A stretch of DNA of 39,270 nucleotides from JBBQVO01 sp038211505 (GTDB taxonomy: Bacteria > Chloroflexota > Dehalococcoidia > DSTF01 > JACRBR01), in the NCBI GenBank assembly GCA_038211505.1, contig JBBQVO010000007.1:1-39270 (forward strand), given 5' to 3'. A program made the translations under genes and the position numbers. The notes below the pieces were generated by a model. It searched no databases, was not told the DNA's origin, and saw only the letters and a list, made by a program, of their open reading frames with translations. Positions within the stretch are counted from its first letter, which is position 1; each line of letters opens with the position of its first letter. Of this stretch, positions 24,172-32,471 are shown one piece after another.

Positions 24172-25284
24172 CTACGGTCTCGCGGTTGGTTGCAGGGCGG
24201 CGCCGTCAGGCGGGATCTTCGAATAAAACGGATCGTCGACTGCGATCGGGAACGTCACGCGCTGACCGGTCATCGCCGACTTGTACATGCCGGTGATCAG
24301 CTCCATGGAGCGGCGGCACTCGGCGATGCTAACGAGCGGCGAGCGCTTGTCGATGATCGCGCGCAGGAAGTCGTGCACCATCGGCACATGCAGATGGCGC
24401 GGCGTGTCTGGCTGCAAGTCCATCGCTTCGTCCATCGCGCGGGTGGCGCGGTTCGGATCGATCGCGGTGAGGCGGAAGGGCTCGCGCGTCGGATCGTACG
24501 GCGATTCGGTGGAGACGGCCTGGAGATCGGCGCCGAAGATCTCGAGCCGGCTGCGGTTGTCTTGCGCGTTCACGGTGACGATGATCTGGCCGATGGCGCC
24601 GCTGCGAAAGCGGACGGTGGCGACCGACGTGTCTTCGACATCGATCTTCAGCTGTACGGTCGTGGCGTCGGCGATTAGCGATTCCGGCTCGCCCATCAGC
24701 CAGGCGAGCATGTCGATGCTGTGGATGCCGTGGCCCATCGTGACGCCGCCGCACTCCTGCTCCCATGTGCCGCGCCACCAGACGTCGTAGTACTCCTGCG
24801 GCCGCTGCCACAGCGTCTCGGACAGTCCGAAGACGAGCCGGCCGAAGCGGCCGCGTTCGAGCAGCGCCTTCACCTGCTGCGCGCCCTGTCCGACGCGATG
24901 CTGGAAGACGCCTTCGAAATTCGCGCCGCCCTCGCGCTCGGCGGCGGCGATCTCATCGAGGCCGGCGAGCGTTGGCGCGACGGGCTTCTCGCAGAGGACG
25001 TGCTTGCCGGCACGTAGTGCGGCGGCGCTCTGTTCGACGTGCAGGAACGGTGGCGTGCAGATGCTGATGGCGTGAACCGCCGGGTGAGCGACCATCTCGC
25101 GCCAGTCGGTGAAGACGTGCTCGATCTCGTACTGCTGCGCCTGCTCCTTCGCGCGCGCCTCATCGATGTCGGCGATAGCGACGACGCGCGCGAGATCGCG
25201 GTTGGTCTTGCTACGGTAGGCGAGAAGATGCGAGTGCGAGATACCGCCCGCGCCGATGATCCCGATGCCAAGTTGGTCTGCCAT
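24172..25284 (-). CDS. Gfo/Idh/MocA-family oxidoreductase
   Basis: The 370-residue protein has an N-terminal Rossmann domain (GIGIIGAGGISHSHLLAYRS), ISICTPPFLHVEQ and the family hallmark HVLCEKPVAPT with the catalytic Lys. A C-terminal alpha/beta substrate domain includes GGVTMGHGIHSIDMLAWLMG (His of the active site). It is an NAD(P)-dependent dehydrogenase of sugars, inositols or related compounds. It probably acts with the PmoA-like product encoded 16 bases downstream. No strong Shine-Dalgarno precedes the ATG. Confidence 0.93.
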   Translation of the reverse strand: MADQLGIGIIGAGGISHSHLLAYRSKTNRDLARVVAIADIDEARAKEQAQQYEIEHVFTDWREMVAHPAVHAISICTPPFLHVEQSAAALRAGKHVLCEKPVAPTLAGLDEIAAAEREGGANFEGVFQHRVGQGAQQVKALLERGRFGRLVFGLSETLWQRPQEYYDVWWRGTWEQECGGVTMGHGIHSIDMLAWLMGEPESLIADATTVQLKIDVEDTSVATVRFRSGAIGQIIVTVNAQDNRSRLEIFGADLQAVSTESPYDPTREPFRLTAIDPNRATRAMDEAMDLQPDTPRHLHVPMVHDFLRAIIDKRSPLVSIAECRRSMELITGMYKSAMTGQRVTFPIAVDDPFYSKIPPDGAALQPTARP

Positions 25285-25361
25285 AAGGGAAGATTGCCAT
25301 CTACGACTGCAAGCGTCTAGCAGCGGGAATCCACCGCCGGCCCGTACCGCTCGCGAACGGG

Positions 25362-25444
25362 CGATCCGGATTTCACGGAGCGGTAACCACAGATTTCACA
25401 GATTTTCACAGAGGGATCGGATCCTGCACGAAGGGACACGAAAG
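25362..25444. repeat. Composite of three short-repeat motifs
   Basis: Within 83 bases lie a CCGTGAAAT-type copy (25362-25379), three CACAGATTT units (25385-25413) and two CACGAAGG-type units (25426-25444). This is the only place in the window where the CTGTG, CCGTG and CACGAAGG families touch. Confidence 0.75.
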
Positions 25445-25475
25445 CCGCGGTTAGCGCGGAGCCCCGGAATGACTG

Positions 25476-25691
25476 TCAGTCGTGGGTGGAAGTGCGGGGG
25501 AAGTAGCGCAGAACGGCATAGGTGAGCGCCGCAGCGGCGGTGGCGATCGCGGCGTAGAGCGCGATTGACGCGAACGGAAGGCCGTGCCCCGCGCACCCGC
25601 ACGTCTCGTTGCGGAAGAGCGCAGTGATCGTGAGCAATAGCGCAGCCACGGCGATCGTCGCGGCGAGCTGCTGGAGTCGGCGTGTGCGCAT
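25476..25691 (-). CDS. Small two-helix membrane protein, function unknown
   Basis: The 71-residue product starts MRTRRLQQ, then has two hydrophobic segments (LAATIAVAALLLTITALF and ASIALYAAIATAAAALTYAVL) separated by a Cys-containing loop NETCGCAGHG. An in-frame ATG at 25796 would add 35 unsupported residues. There is no Shine-Dalgarno; TATCAT lies six bases before the ATG, so the message may be leaderless. No family is recognised. Confidence 0.5.
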   Translation of the reverse strand: MRTRRLQQLAATIAVAALLLTITALFRNETCGCAGHGLPFASIALYAAIATAAAALTYAVLRYFPRTSTHD

Positions 25692-25944
25692 GCATGGATG
25701 ATATCGCGCGAATGTGTGCGACCCGATCTTGAGCGACCGACCCGTTGTCGACGCGATGCGCGGCGAAGACGCCGACGACCTAGGCGGTGCGGGCACGGAT
25801 TTTGTTCGCGTCGCTGTTACACATGGCTACGAGAAACACGCTTGGGTCATCGGCAAGTCTTTGCGGAGTGGTGATGGGATGGCGGAGTAGGCGTGGTCAT
25901 CGGTTAACCTTCTTGATGTCTCAAGCGTTGTTCCTCGGAGGATC

Positions 25945-26733
25945 ATGAGAAACGCGATCGCCATCAGCATCGCCGTGCTCGCCGCGGGCGCAGCTGTTGG
26001 CATCGCCTTGTCGCTTCGCGCGCAATCCTCGCCTGTGCTCGCATGTAGCCCGTCCAAGAACACGTTCGACGAGTACGTTCGAGATGCATCGCTGGTTGCG
26101 ATTGTGCGCCTTGTCGATCCTGATCCTTCGCCGACCGCAACGCCAAGCGCTCGCGTCACGGCGACGCGGACACCGGCGCCCCAATTTAGCCGCACCACGA
26201 TGGCCGAGGGAACACACGTGAGCGCGAGCGCGACATTCGCAGCGATCGTGTCAGCCTTCGCGACGAAAACACCGTTTGTGGGTACGGCCGAGCCGATCAT
26301 CGAGCGAATTATTGCTGACAGAAATCCCGACAGTGTGCCCTTGTCCGTTGATGCGCAACGACTGGGCGAAGTGCTCGCGAATCAGCGCAACGATTTTGGT
26401 TGTGGCGCTAAGAACGGTGGCTTCGACTACGCGTTCGGCAATCGGTATCTCGTTTTTCTCCGAGGCCAGCCCGATGAGAAGCCGCACTACGGCAACGTCT
26501 TCCCCTTGAATGAGCGCGATGAACTCGAGTTTTCAGTTCGAGTGTCGCGGGCTCTCTACGACGCCTTCTTCTCGGATCGAGCCGGAAGTTTCACCGACGC
26601 ACCTGGGTTCGTGAGTCTGTATTCCAGCAAAATTTCTCTCGATCGACTGGAGCCTGCGATTCATGCGATTCAGTCCGGGGCCATTCGCCCGCCCGACACG
26701 GGGAGCGCTGGTCTAGCGTCGCCCCGCCACTGA
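25945..26733 (+). CDS. Secreted protein of unknown function
   Basis: The 262-residue product starts with a signal peptide-like segment (AIAISIAVLAAGAAVGIALSL) and continues VLACSPSKNTFDEYVRDASLVAIVRLVD. A Pro/Thr-rich linker (about residues 55-75) follows, then a folded region with two cysteines. GGAGG precedes the ATG at short spacing. The layout recalls small secreted proteins with a tissue-inhibitor-like fold, but I see no diagnostic motif. It stands alone and converges on the acyl-CoA dehydrogenase. Confidence 0.7.
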   Translation: MRNAIAISIAVLAAGAAVGIALSLRAQSSPVLACSPSKNTFDEYVRDASLVAIVRLVDPDPSPTATPSARVTATRTPAPQFSRTTMAEGTHVSASATFAAIVSAFATKTPFVGTAEPIIERIIADRNPDSVPLSVDAQRLGEVLANQRNDFGCGAKNGGFDYAFGNRYLVFLRGQPDEKPHYGNVFPLNERDELEFSVRVSRALYDAFFSDRAGSFTDAPGFVSLYSSKISLDRLEPAIHAIQSGAIRPPDTGSAGLASPRH

Positions 26734-26768
26734 TTATCGTCCGAGTCCATCGAGGTAGCTCTGGTGCC

Positions 26769-27968
26769 TTACTCAAACTCCCATGCGCCGCCGTCCTTGA
26801 ACGCGCGCAGCACCCGCCGCGCGACGACCATGCGGTGGACTTCGTCGGGGCCGTCGTAGATGCGGGCAGCGCGGGCGTTGCGATACATGCTCTCGAGCGG
26901 CGTGTCGCCGCTGACGCCACGCGCGCCGTGCACCTGGATCGCGCGGTCGATGACGTCGTGCAGCACCTTCGCGCCGAAGAACTTGATCGTCGAGATCTCG
27001 ACGCGCGCTTCGTCGCCCTGATCGATCTTGTGCGCCGCATGCATCGTCAGCAGGCGGCAGGCCTGGATCTCGGCGGCCGAGTCGGCGATCCAGTTCTGGA
27101 TCGTCTGCTTGTTGGCGAGCGCCTCGCCGCCGACCTGCCGCTGCAGCGCGTAGTTACACATGATCTCGAACGCGCGCTGCATCTGGCCGAGCCAGCGCAT
27201 GCAGTGATGGATGCGGCCCGGCCCGAGACGCTTCTGGGCGATGCGGAAGCCGTCGCCGACCTCGCCAAGCGTGTTGGTGACAGGCACGCGCACGTCTTCG
27301 TAGCGGATCTCGCAGTGGGCGCCGTCGGTCTCGCCCATCACGGGCACGGGACGGATGATGTTGAACCCGGGCGTGTCGGTGGGCACGAGGATCTGGCTCA
27401 TCCGACGATGCGGATCGCCGTCGGGATCGGTGACGCACATGACGATCGCGAACTTCGCGCCGATGGCGCCGCTGGTGAACCACTTGTGGCCGTTGATCAC
27501 CCACTCATCGCCGTCGCGGACGGCGCGCGTGCGCAGGCCGGTCGGGTCGGCGCCGGAGACTTCGGGCTCGGTCATCGAGAAGCAGGAGCGGATCTCGCCG
27601 GCGACGAGCGGCTTCATGAACTTCTCCTTCTGCTCGGCCGTGCCGAACTGATGGAGGATCTCGGCGTTGCCCGTATCGGGCGCGGCGGAGCCGAACGCGC
27701 GCGGCGCGAAGGGGCTGCGGCCGAGGATCTCGTTGATGAAGGCGTACGGCAGGAAACCGGTGCCCGTGCCGCCGGCCTCCGGGCCGATGAAGAGCGCCCA
27801 CATGCCCATCGCTTTAACGCGCGACTGCAGCTCCTTCATCAGCGCATCGGAGTTCGCGTTGTGCTCCGAGAGCACGCCTTCGTTAGGGATGATGTGTTCG
27901 TCGATGAAGGACTTGACCTTACGGCGCTGATCCTTGATCTCAGGCGCGAGCGTGAAGTCGATAGGCAT
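26769..27968 (-). CDS. Acyl-CoA dehydrogenase
   Basis: This flavoprotein oxidises acyl-CoA to 2-enoyl-CoA. The 399-residue length is standard. Landmarks are the FAD/substrate motif CFSMTEPEVSGADPTGLRT, WVINGHKWFTSGA, RIAQKRLGPGRIHHCMRWLGQMQ, VHGARGVSGDTPLESMYRNAR and the C-terminal RIYDGPDEVHRMVVARRVL. It resembles the ACAD10/11-like and CaiA-like groups more than short-chain enzymes. GAGGAG lies seven bases before the ATG. The phosphotransferase upstream on the same strand is of the type often fused or linked to ACAD10/11-like enzymes, so a shared pathway is possible. Confidence 0.95.
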   Translation of the reverse strand: MPIDFTLAPEIKDQRRKVKSFIDEHIIPNEGVLSEHNANSDALMKELQSRVKAMGMWALFIGPEAGGTGTGFLPYAFINEILGRSPFAPRAFGSAAPDTGNAEILHQFGTAEQKEKFMKPLVAGEIRSCFSMTEPEVSGADPTGLRTRAVRDGDEWVINGHKWFTSGAIGAKFAIVMCVTDPDGDPHRRMSQILVPTDTPGFNIIRPVPVMGETDGAHCEIRYEDVRVPVTNTLGEVGDGFRIAQKRLGPGRIHHCMRWLGQMQRAFEIMCNYALQRQVGGEALANKQTIQNWIADSAAEIQACRLLTMHAAHKIDQGDEARVEISTIKFFGAKVLHDVIDRAIQVHGARGVSGDTPLESMYRNARAARIYDGPDEVHRMVVARRVLRAFKDGGAWEFE

Positions 27969-27992
27969 GATGATCTCCTCAACAACGACATG

Positions 27993-28074
27993 AAACCACG
28001 GATTGCACGGATTACGCGGATCAGGGTTGGAGCATAACGGGACGTAACCACAGATTCCACAGATTTCACAGATT
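27993..28074. repeat. Paired 9-bp-period repeats, both subtypes, inverted
   Basis: Positions 27993-28021 carry the CCACGGATT subtype and 28046-28074 the CCACAGATT subtype, in the CACAGATTT orientation with a 24-base spacer. Read on the minus strand, the order and orientation match those at 149-234. Confidence 0.8.
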
Positions 28075-28267
28075 AGGTGGACGCGAGAACATCATCGTCG
28101 GTTCGCGCGGCCCCGCAACGGCGACGCGCGTCACGGAATGAGGGTTGAGCCACAAACCATGAGCGACAACAAAGCCTGTGAGCCGAGGCCGAGTCGACTC
28201 TCTTATCAGGAAACGACTCTTTGAATCGAGACCCCTAAAATCTGTGAAATCTGTGAAATCTGTGGTT
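28046..28267. repeat. Inverted-repeat-bounded 222-bp block upstream of the acyl-CoA dehydrogenase
   Basis: The unit at 28046-28074 and the unit at 28239-28267 are 29-bp inverted repeats with one mismatch. They enclose 164 bases with no gene. With 27993-28021 this fills most of the 317-base gap between the acyl-CoA dehydrogenase and the phosphotransferase. The layout resembles a miniature inverted-repeat element, but no target-site duplication is obvious. Confidence 0.65.
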
Positions 28268-28285
28268 TCCCCTCGTCCCGCGCGT

Positions 28286-29389
28286 TCAGGCGGACAGGCG
28301 GGACAGCGCGTTGTGGTCGGTGACGGCGGCCACGAGGCGGTCGAAGATGATCGTGAACAGCTCGCGGCCGCGCTCATTCGCCGTGTCGAGCGTGGCCGCA
28401 TTGATGATCCAGATCGCGAGGCTGACGACGAGCGAGCTGACGTAGTCGTCGAGGCACTGCTCCCACGGATAACCGGTGACGCCGTTGGCGAGCAGCGTGT
28501 CGTGATACGTGCGGAGCGCCTCCATCTCATGCGCGCGGCGCGTTTCGATGTCGACGTTGCCGTAGAGGAAGTAGGCGATGTCGTAGGCGCCCCAGGCCTG
28601 CGACGGGCTCTGCCAGTCGAAGACCGCGAGATCGTACCCGCTGCCTTCGTTGCCAAAGAACATGTTGTCGAGCCGGTAGTCGCCGTGCGTAAGCGTCATC
28701 GGCCGATCGCGATACTGCTCCATCATCGCCGTGATGCGAGGGCCCATATCGGGCAGCGCGTCGCGGATCTCCGGCGTCATGCGGTCGCCGAACGTCGCGA
28801 TCGCCAGCGGCACAGCGGCCGGATACGTCGTGAGGCCGGCGTTGACGAGATCGATGCCCGGCTGGATGAACGGCATCTGTGTCAGTTGCGGGTGATCCCA
28901 CCAACTCGCGTGGTGCAATGCCAGTTGCTGAAGCGCCAAGCTCGCCTGTTCGGGAGTGCAGCCCCGCACTTGATCACCGACTGCACCGGTCGCGGAGAGA
29001 TCTTCGAGCAGCAGGACGTAGCTGACGGCAGCGGCGTCGCCCGCGGCGTAGTAGCAGCGCGGCGTGCGGAAGGCGATCTGCGGCGCCAGTTCAGTATAGA
29101 AACGGTACTCGCGTTCGTAGAGCCCGTACATGCCGGCGAGCGTGCGGCCGCCATCGTCGAGCGACGGCAACTTAGCGATCAAGGTCGCGGGCGCGCCGGG
29201 TTCGTCGCGGTCGTACGTCGGCGTGACGCGCAGGATCTGACCGACGAAGCCTGCGCCTTCGGCGAGTCGTTCGTGTGCAACGTGCGTCACCGTGGCGTCG
29301 TGAATCGTACTCGCGGCGCGGAGCGCCGCCGTGAGCCATTCCGGTGTGATGTCGTCGGCGCGTTGCGGAATCGGAAGCATGTCGCCCAT
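28286..29389 (-). CDS. APH-family phosphotransferase (ecdysteroid-kinase/ACAD10-like)
   Basis: The 367-residue protein has the kinase-like APH fold: a glycine-containing nucleotide loop (LAEGAGFVGQILRV), the catalytic loop LTHGDYRLDNMFF (H-G-D-x4-N) and LAVFDWQSPSQAWGAYDIAYFL (metal-binding Asp). The spacing fits the EcKinase/DUF1679-like subgroup. The ATG at 29389 is preferred over the frame opening at 29587, whose extra residues are Arg-rich and not family-like; an ATG at 29380 is also possible. No Shine-Dalgarno is present. Its placement upstream of an acyl-CoA dehydrogenase fits the known kinase-dehydrogenase pairing of hydroxyacyl-CoA breakdown, as inference. Confidence 0.88.
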   Translation of the reverse strand: MGDMLPIPQRADDITPEWLTAALRAASTIHDATVTHVAHERLAEGAGFVGQILRVTPTYDRDEPGAPATLIAKLPSLDDGGRTLAGMYGLYEREYRFYTELAPQIAFRTPRCYYAAGDAAAVSYVLLLEDLSATGAVGDQVRGCTPEQASLALQQLALHHASWWDHPQLTQMPFIQPGIDLVNAGLTTYPAAVPLAIATFGDRMTPEIRDALPDMGPRITAMMEQYRDRPMTLTHGDYRLDNMFFGNEGSGYDLAVFDWQSPSQAWGAYDIAYFLYGNVDIETRRAHEMEALRTYHDTLLANGVTGYPWEQCLDDYVSSLVVSLAIWIINAATLDTANERGRELFTIIFDRLVAAVTDHNALSRLSA

Positions 29390-29680
29390 ACGGCTGCTAG
29401 CGTATCGCAGCAGTGTTCGCGCTGACAATGGGTGGAACGTGACGCGCTGAGAGCCTCGCTCAGGTGACGTGCGTCGATAGGCGATCGTGATGCGGCCGCG
29501 TATTCTCGCTTTACCGCAACCGGGCGTCCTGGCGTTGCAATGGCGGTGACAGGCAAGGCGAGCTCGCCAGCGGCACCAAGAAATCACACGAAGTGACGAC
29601 TTGACTCGTTACTATTCGCGAATTTTTCTTATTCGAATCAAAGCGATGAGGGAGCCGAGAGGACAAGGAACGGCGCAACC
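29390..29680. other. Intergenic region with an AT-rich palindromic patch
   Basis: No gene is supported. Near 29613-29640 the base composition drops sharply in GC and includes the palindrome ATTCGCGAAT, a run of T, and ATTCGAAT. It may hold the end signal of the arlHI transcript or a promoter, but I could not assign either. Confidence 0.4.
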
Positions 29681-31522
29681 CTAGAACAGCCCCTGCTTCT
29701 GCGCCTTCGATAGCAGTTTGAAGAGTTCGTAGAAATTGTTGACGCCGGACTCGCCCAGCTTCTGTAGCAGCGCGCCGCGGCGGTCCACTTCTTTGTAGAT
29801 CTCGCGGCGGCGCTTCTCAGAGAGGCCGCGGGCGGCGGCGATGTGCTGTTCGAGCAGGTAGCTGTTGTTGAGGCCGACGAACTCGAACTCATCCTTCACC
29901 GGATCCCAGCGAAAGACTTCGACGAAGGAGAACGACCCGGACGTTGGGTCGTAGCCAATGATCTCGGAGATGCTCAGGATGCGGCGTCCCATCTTGCCGC
30001 TCGGCAGCCGCACGGCGCTACAGATCACGACGCAGTTGAGGTTCTCGACGTAGGTGCGGGGTACGCTGATCGGCGCGCCCGTGACACGCTGGATCAGCTT
30101 CTCAACGGTGGCGGCGTGGAACGTCGCGCAGACGGCGTGTCCGGTCATCATCGCCTGGAACGCGATGTTGCCTTCCTCGCCACGAATCTCTCCGATGATG
30201 ATCTCGTTCGGCCGTTGACGGAGGGCCGCTTTCAGCAGTCCGAACATATCGACGGCGCCGCCGCCCTGGCTCATCTGCCCGCGCACCACCTCGCGCACCC
30301 AGTTCGGATGCGGCACCTGCACTTCGGGCGTGTCCTCGATGCTGACGATCTTCGCTTCGGGCTTGATGAAGGTCATCAGCGCGTTCATAAGCGACGTCTT
30401 GCCGGACGCCGTCTCGCCGGAGACGAAGAAGTTCATGCCTACTTCGACGATCAGAGACATGTAGCCGGCCATCTGCCATGTCATCGCGCCGGAGTTGCAG
30501 ATGTCGACGATGCTCAGCGGCAGGCCCATGAACTTTCTGATCGTGAAGTTCGACCCGTTCTTCGAGACGTCGCCGCCGTAGACGATGTTGATACGCGAGC
30601 CATCGGGCAGCGTCGCGTCGACGATCGGGCTGCGGAACGTCACCGGCTTCTTCATCTTCTCGGCGAGCTTGAGGACGAAGTCGTCGAGCTCCTCGTGCGT
30701 GTCGAAGTTGATGCTGCTCTTCAAGCCGCCGAAGATCTTATGCTCGATGTAGACGCAGCCAATGCCGCTGCAGCTAATGTCCTCAATCCAGGGGTCGGAG
30801 ATCAGCGGCTCGAGCGGACCCATCCCCACCTTGTCGCGAATCACCATGTACTTGAGGCTCTCGACGTCGGCCATGCTGCACTTCAGCCGGCCGCCGCGCG
30901 TCGCCGTCGCACTGCCGCCACCGCCGAACGGCAGTTTGAGGAACCCGCCCTCGCCCTTGGCCGCCGCTTTCGCGGCTGCCTTCTCCGCTTTCGCGCGGCC
31001 CTGCTCCGCCTTCGCCACGTCGCGGGCGTCGTTGATCGCCGTCTGGCGCGAGCCGTCGTCGTCGGTGAGATCACACGAGTCGTCGATCGCCTTGAGCAGC
31101 ACTTCCGTCTTCTCTTCCGGCGTGACCGCTTCGGCGAGCAGCTCGACGAAGTCCAGCAGCCGGAACTCCATGTCCTCGATCAGCTCACCGAGCTGGTCGG
31201 TGCCGGGCTCGATGGCGATGTAGAAGTTCCGCGCTTCCGCGTTGTCGGGGAAGATGTGAATGAAGGTGTTGCCCTGCACCGGGTAGATGAGATTCGGCTC
31301 GGCGATGTCACCGAGCTTGCGCGTCGCCTCGGGATAGTATGTCGGCACGCCGAACTCACCCATCGGCACCTGATGCAGATACGTCATGAGGTGCGGCGCC
31401 TTGTCGGCGGCGTCCCGCAGCTCCGGCGACAGCAGGTTGTGGATCGGGCATTGCGCCGTCGCCACGCCGCCCTTGTGGTCGTCGGTCCGCACTGGGACAT
31501 CGAATGGCAGTCGCTGCGGCAT
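29681..31522 (-). CDS. arlI: Archaellum-type secretion ATPase (ArlI/FlaI-like)
   Basis: This 613-residue protein is a type II/IV secretion ATPase of the ArlI/FlaI type. An N-terminal domain contains IYPVQGNTFIHIF and YIAIEPG, matching the Y-P-V...EP pattern of archaeal ArlI. A Lys/Ala-rich linker of about 25 residues near 175-200 follows, then the ATPase core. The core has Walker A GETASGKTS (about 367-376), Walker B IIIGEIRGEEGN (about 438-447) and the His box HAVCATFHAAT. In archaea ArlI powers archaellum assembly and rotation with ArlH and the membrane protein ArlJ. It starts six bases after the ArlH stop. Length exceeds the usual 500-550 because of the linker. No ArlJ or pilin gene is adjacent. 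Confidence 0.88.
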   Translation of the reverse strand: MPQRLPFDVPVRTDDHKGGVATAQCPIHNLLSPELRDAADKAPHLMTYLHQVPMGEFGVPTYYPEATRKLGDIAEPNLIYPVQGNTFIHIFPDNAEARNFYIAIEPGTDQLGELIEDMEFRLLDFVELLAEAVTPEEKTEVLLKAIDDSCDLTDDDGSRQTAINDARDVAKAEQGRAKAEKAAAKAAAKGEGGFLKLPFGGGGSATATRGGRLKCSMADVESLKYMVIRDKVGMGPLEPLISDPWIEDISCSGIGCVYIEHKIFGGLKSSINFDTHEELDDFVLKLAEKMKKPVTFRSPIVDATLPDGSRINIVYGGDVSKNGSNFTIRKFMGLPLSIVDICNSGAMTWQMAGYMSLIVEVGMNFFVSGETASGKTSLMNALMTFIKPEAKIVSIEDTPEVQVPHPNWVREVVRGQMSQGGGAVDMFGLLKAALRQRPNEIIIGEIRGEEGNIAFQAMMTGHAVCATFHAATVEKLIQRVTGAPISVPRTYVENLNCVVICSAVRLPSGKMGRRILSISEIIGYDPTSGSFSFVEVFRWDPVKDEFEFVGLNNSYLLEQHIAAARGLSEKRRREIYKEVDRRGALLQKLGESGVNNFYELFKLLSKAQKQGLF

Positions 31523-31528
31523 GCGGTG

Positions 31529-32248
31529 TTACGCCTTCGCCTTCGAAATCGGGATGATCTTCATGCCGAGACCCGGGTCGACATCGAACGTGATGATGTT
31601 ACCGGTGGTCTTCTGCGCGCCGCGCACCTTCGCCACTTCGAGAACCTTCACCAACTGCTCGCCCATCTCCTCGACACGGAGACGGAGGTGCGCGTCACAC
31701 AGTGAGCGCATGCGCGAGAACATCTGCTCGTCGAACGCCGCGGTGTGGATGGTGAGGAAGATCGTCATGCCTTCATCGCAGTAGTGCTTCACGGCGGTGA
31801 GAAACGACAGCGTCGCCGACTCACTCACCTGCGAGACGAACGACGTCAGCGAATCGATGAAGATGACGCCGAAACGTCCGTGCAGCCGGCTGAAATGCTC
31901 GGTCATCTTGTCGAAGACGGTGAGCGCCGCCTCCGGATTCATCGCGGCGGGCACCGGGTAGATGTTGAGTGCGCCGAGCAGGAAGAAGTCGCTGACATCG
32001 AGGCTAAGGCTCTCCATCTGACGGAGGAGGCTACGCGATGTGTTCTCAGTGGTATAGAAGGCGACTTTGGCGCCGCTGTTCAGGGCGCCGTGCGTGAGCT
32101 GCTGCGAGACGACACTCTTGCCGGCGTTGGATTCGCCCTCGATGAGGATCAGCGATCCTTCGGGGATGCCGCCGCCCATCTTCTTGTCGATCTCGGTGCT
32201 GCCGGTCGAGATGAACTTACGCGCGTGATCGAGTTCGGCGACGGCCAT
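31529..32248 (-). CDS. arlH: Archaellum-type RecA-fold ATPase (ArlH/FlaH-like)
   Basis: The 239-residue KaiC/RecA-fold protein opens ISTGSTEIDKKMGGGIPEGS and has Walker A GESNAGKS (residues 38-45) and Walker B VIFIDSL (128-134). The arrangement and the downstream ArlI gene fit ArlH/FlaH, a nucleotide-binding ring protein docking on ArlI. The single RecA domain, the size and the GGGIP motif distinguish it from two-domain KaiC. GGGAGA lies about 11 bases upstream of the ATG. A G-rich tract and CACGAAGG repeats sit upstream. Confidence 0.85.
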   Translation of the reverse strand: MAVAELDHARKFISTGSTEIDKKMGGGIPEGSLILIEGESNAGKSVVSQQLTHGALNSGAKVAFYTTENTSRSLLRQMESLSLDVSDFFLLGALNIYPVPAAMNPEAALTVFDKMTEHFSRLHGRFGVIFIDSLTSFVSQVSESATLSFLTAVKHYCDEGMTIFLTIHTAAFDEQMFSRMRSLCDAHLRLRVEEMGEQLVKVLEVAKVRGAQKTTGNIITFDVDPGLGMKIIPISKAKA

Positions 32249-32427
32249 CGTGCCAGGTCTCCCGTTCTGCGCCGAAGCGCCGGTGCATCCTTGCGCGCAC
32301 GCATCGCGAGAGATGCGCGCGCAGAACCCCGCAACGCTGGGCTCTCAGTTCTGTTGTCGGCCGAATCCGCCCCAGCTTTAGGTGCCACCCCCCCGGAACG
32401 CATGGTCTTCCACGAAGGGACGAGTTG

Positions 32428-32461
32428 GGATCCACGAAGGGCCACGAAGGAGCACGAAGGA
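32428..32461 (+). repeat. Left 34-bp inverted repeat flanking the GxxExxY gene
   Basis: This copy (GGATCCACGAAGGGCCACGA and on) is perfectly inverted with respect to 33021-33054. Inside it are three CACGAAGG units with a period of about ten bases. Confidence 0.95.
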
Positions 32462-32471
32462 AGGAACGGAA

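Noticed and set aside
25827..26300. 157-codon minus-strand ORF over the secreted-protein gene
   Set aside because: The plus-strand ORF has a GGAGG and signal peptide; the minus frame has neither.
29843..31705. 620-codon plus-strand frame across the ArlI gene
   Set aside because: Shadow of arlI; composition is skewed to Asp/His/Arg/Val with no recognisable domain.
31529..32248. Circadian clock protein KaiC
   Set aside because: It has a single RecA domain of 239 residues and sits directly before an ArlI-type ATPase, as ArlH does.
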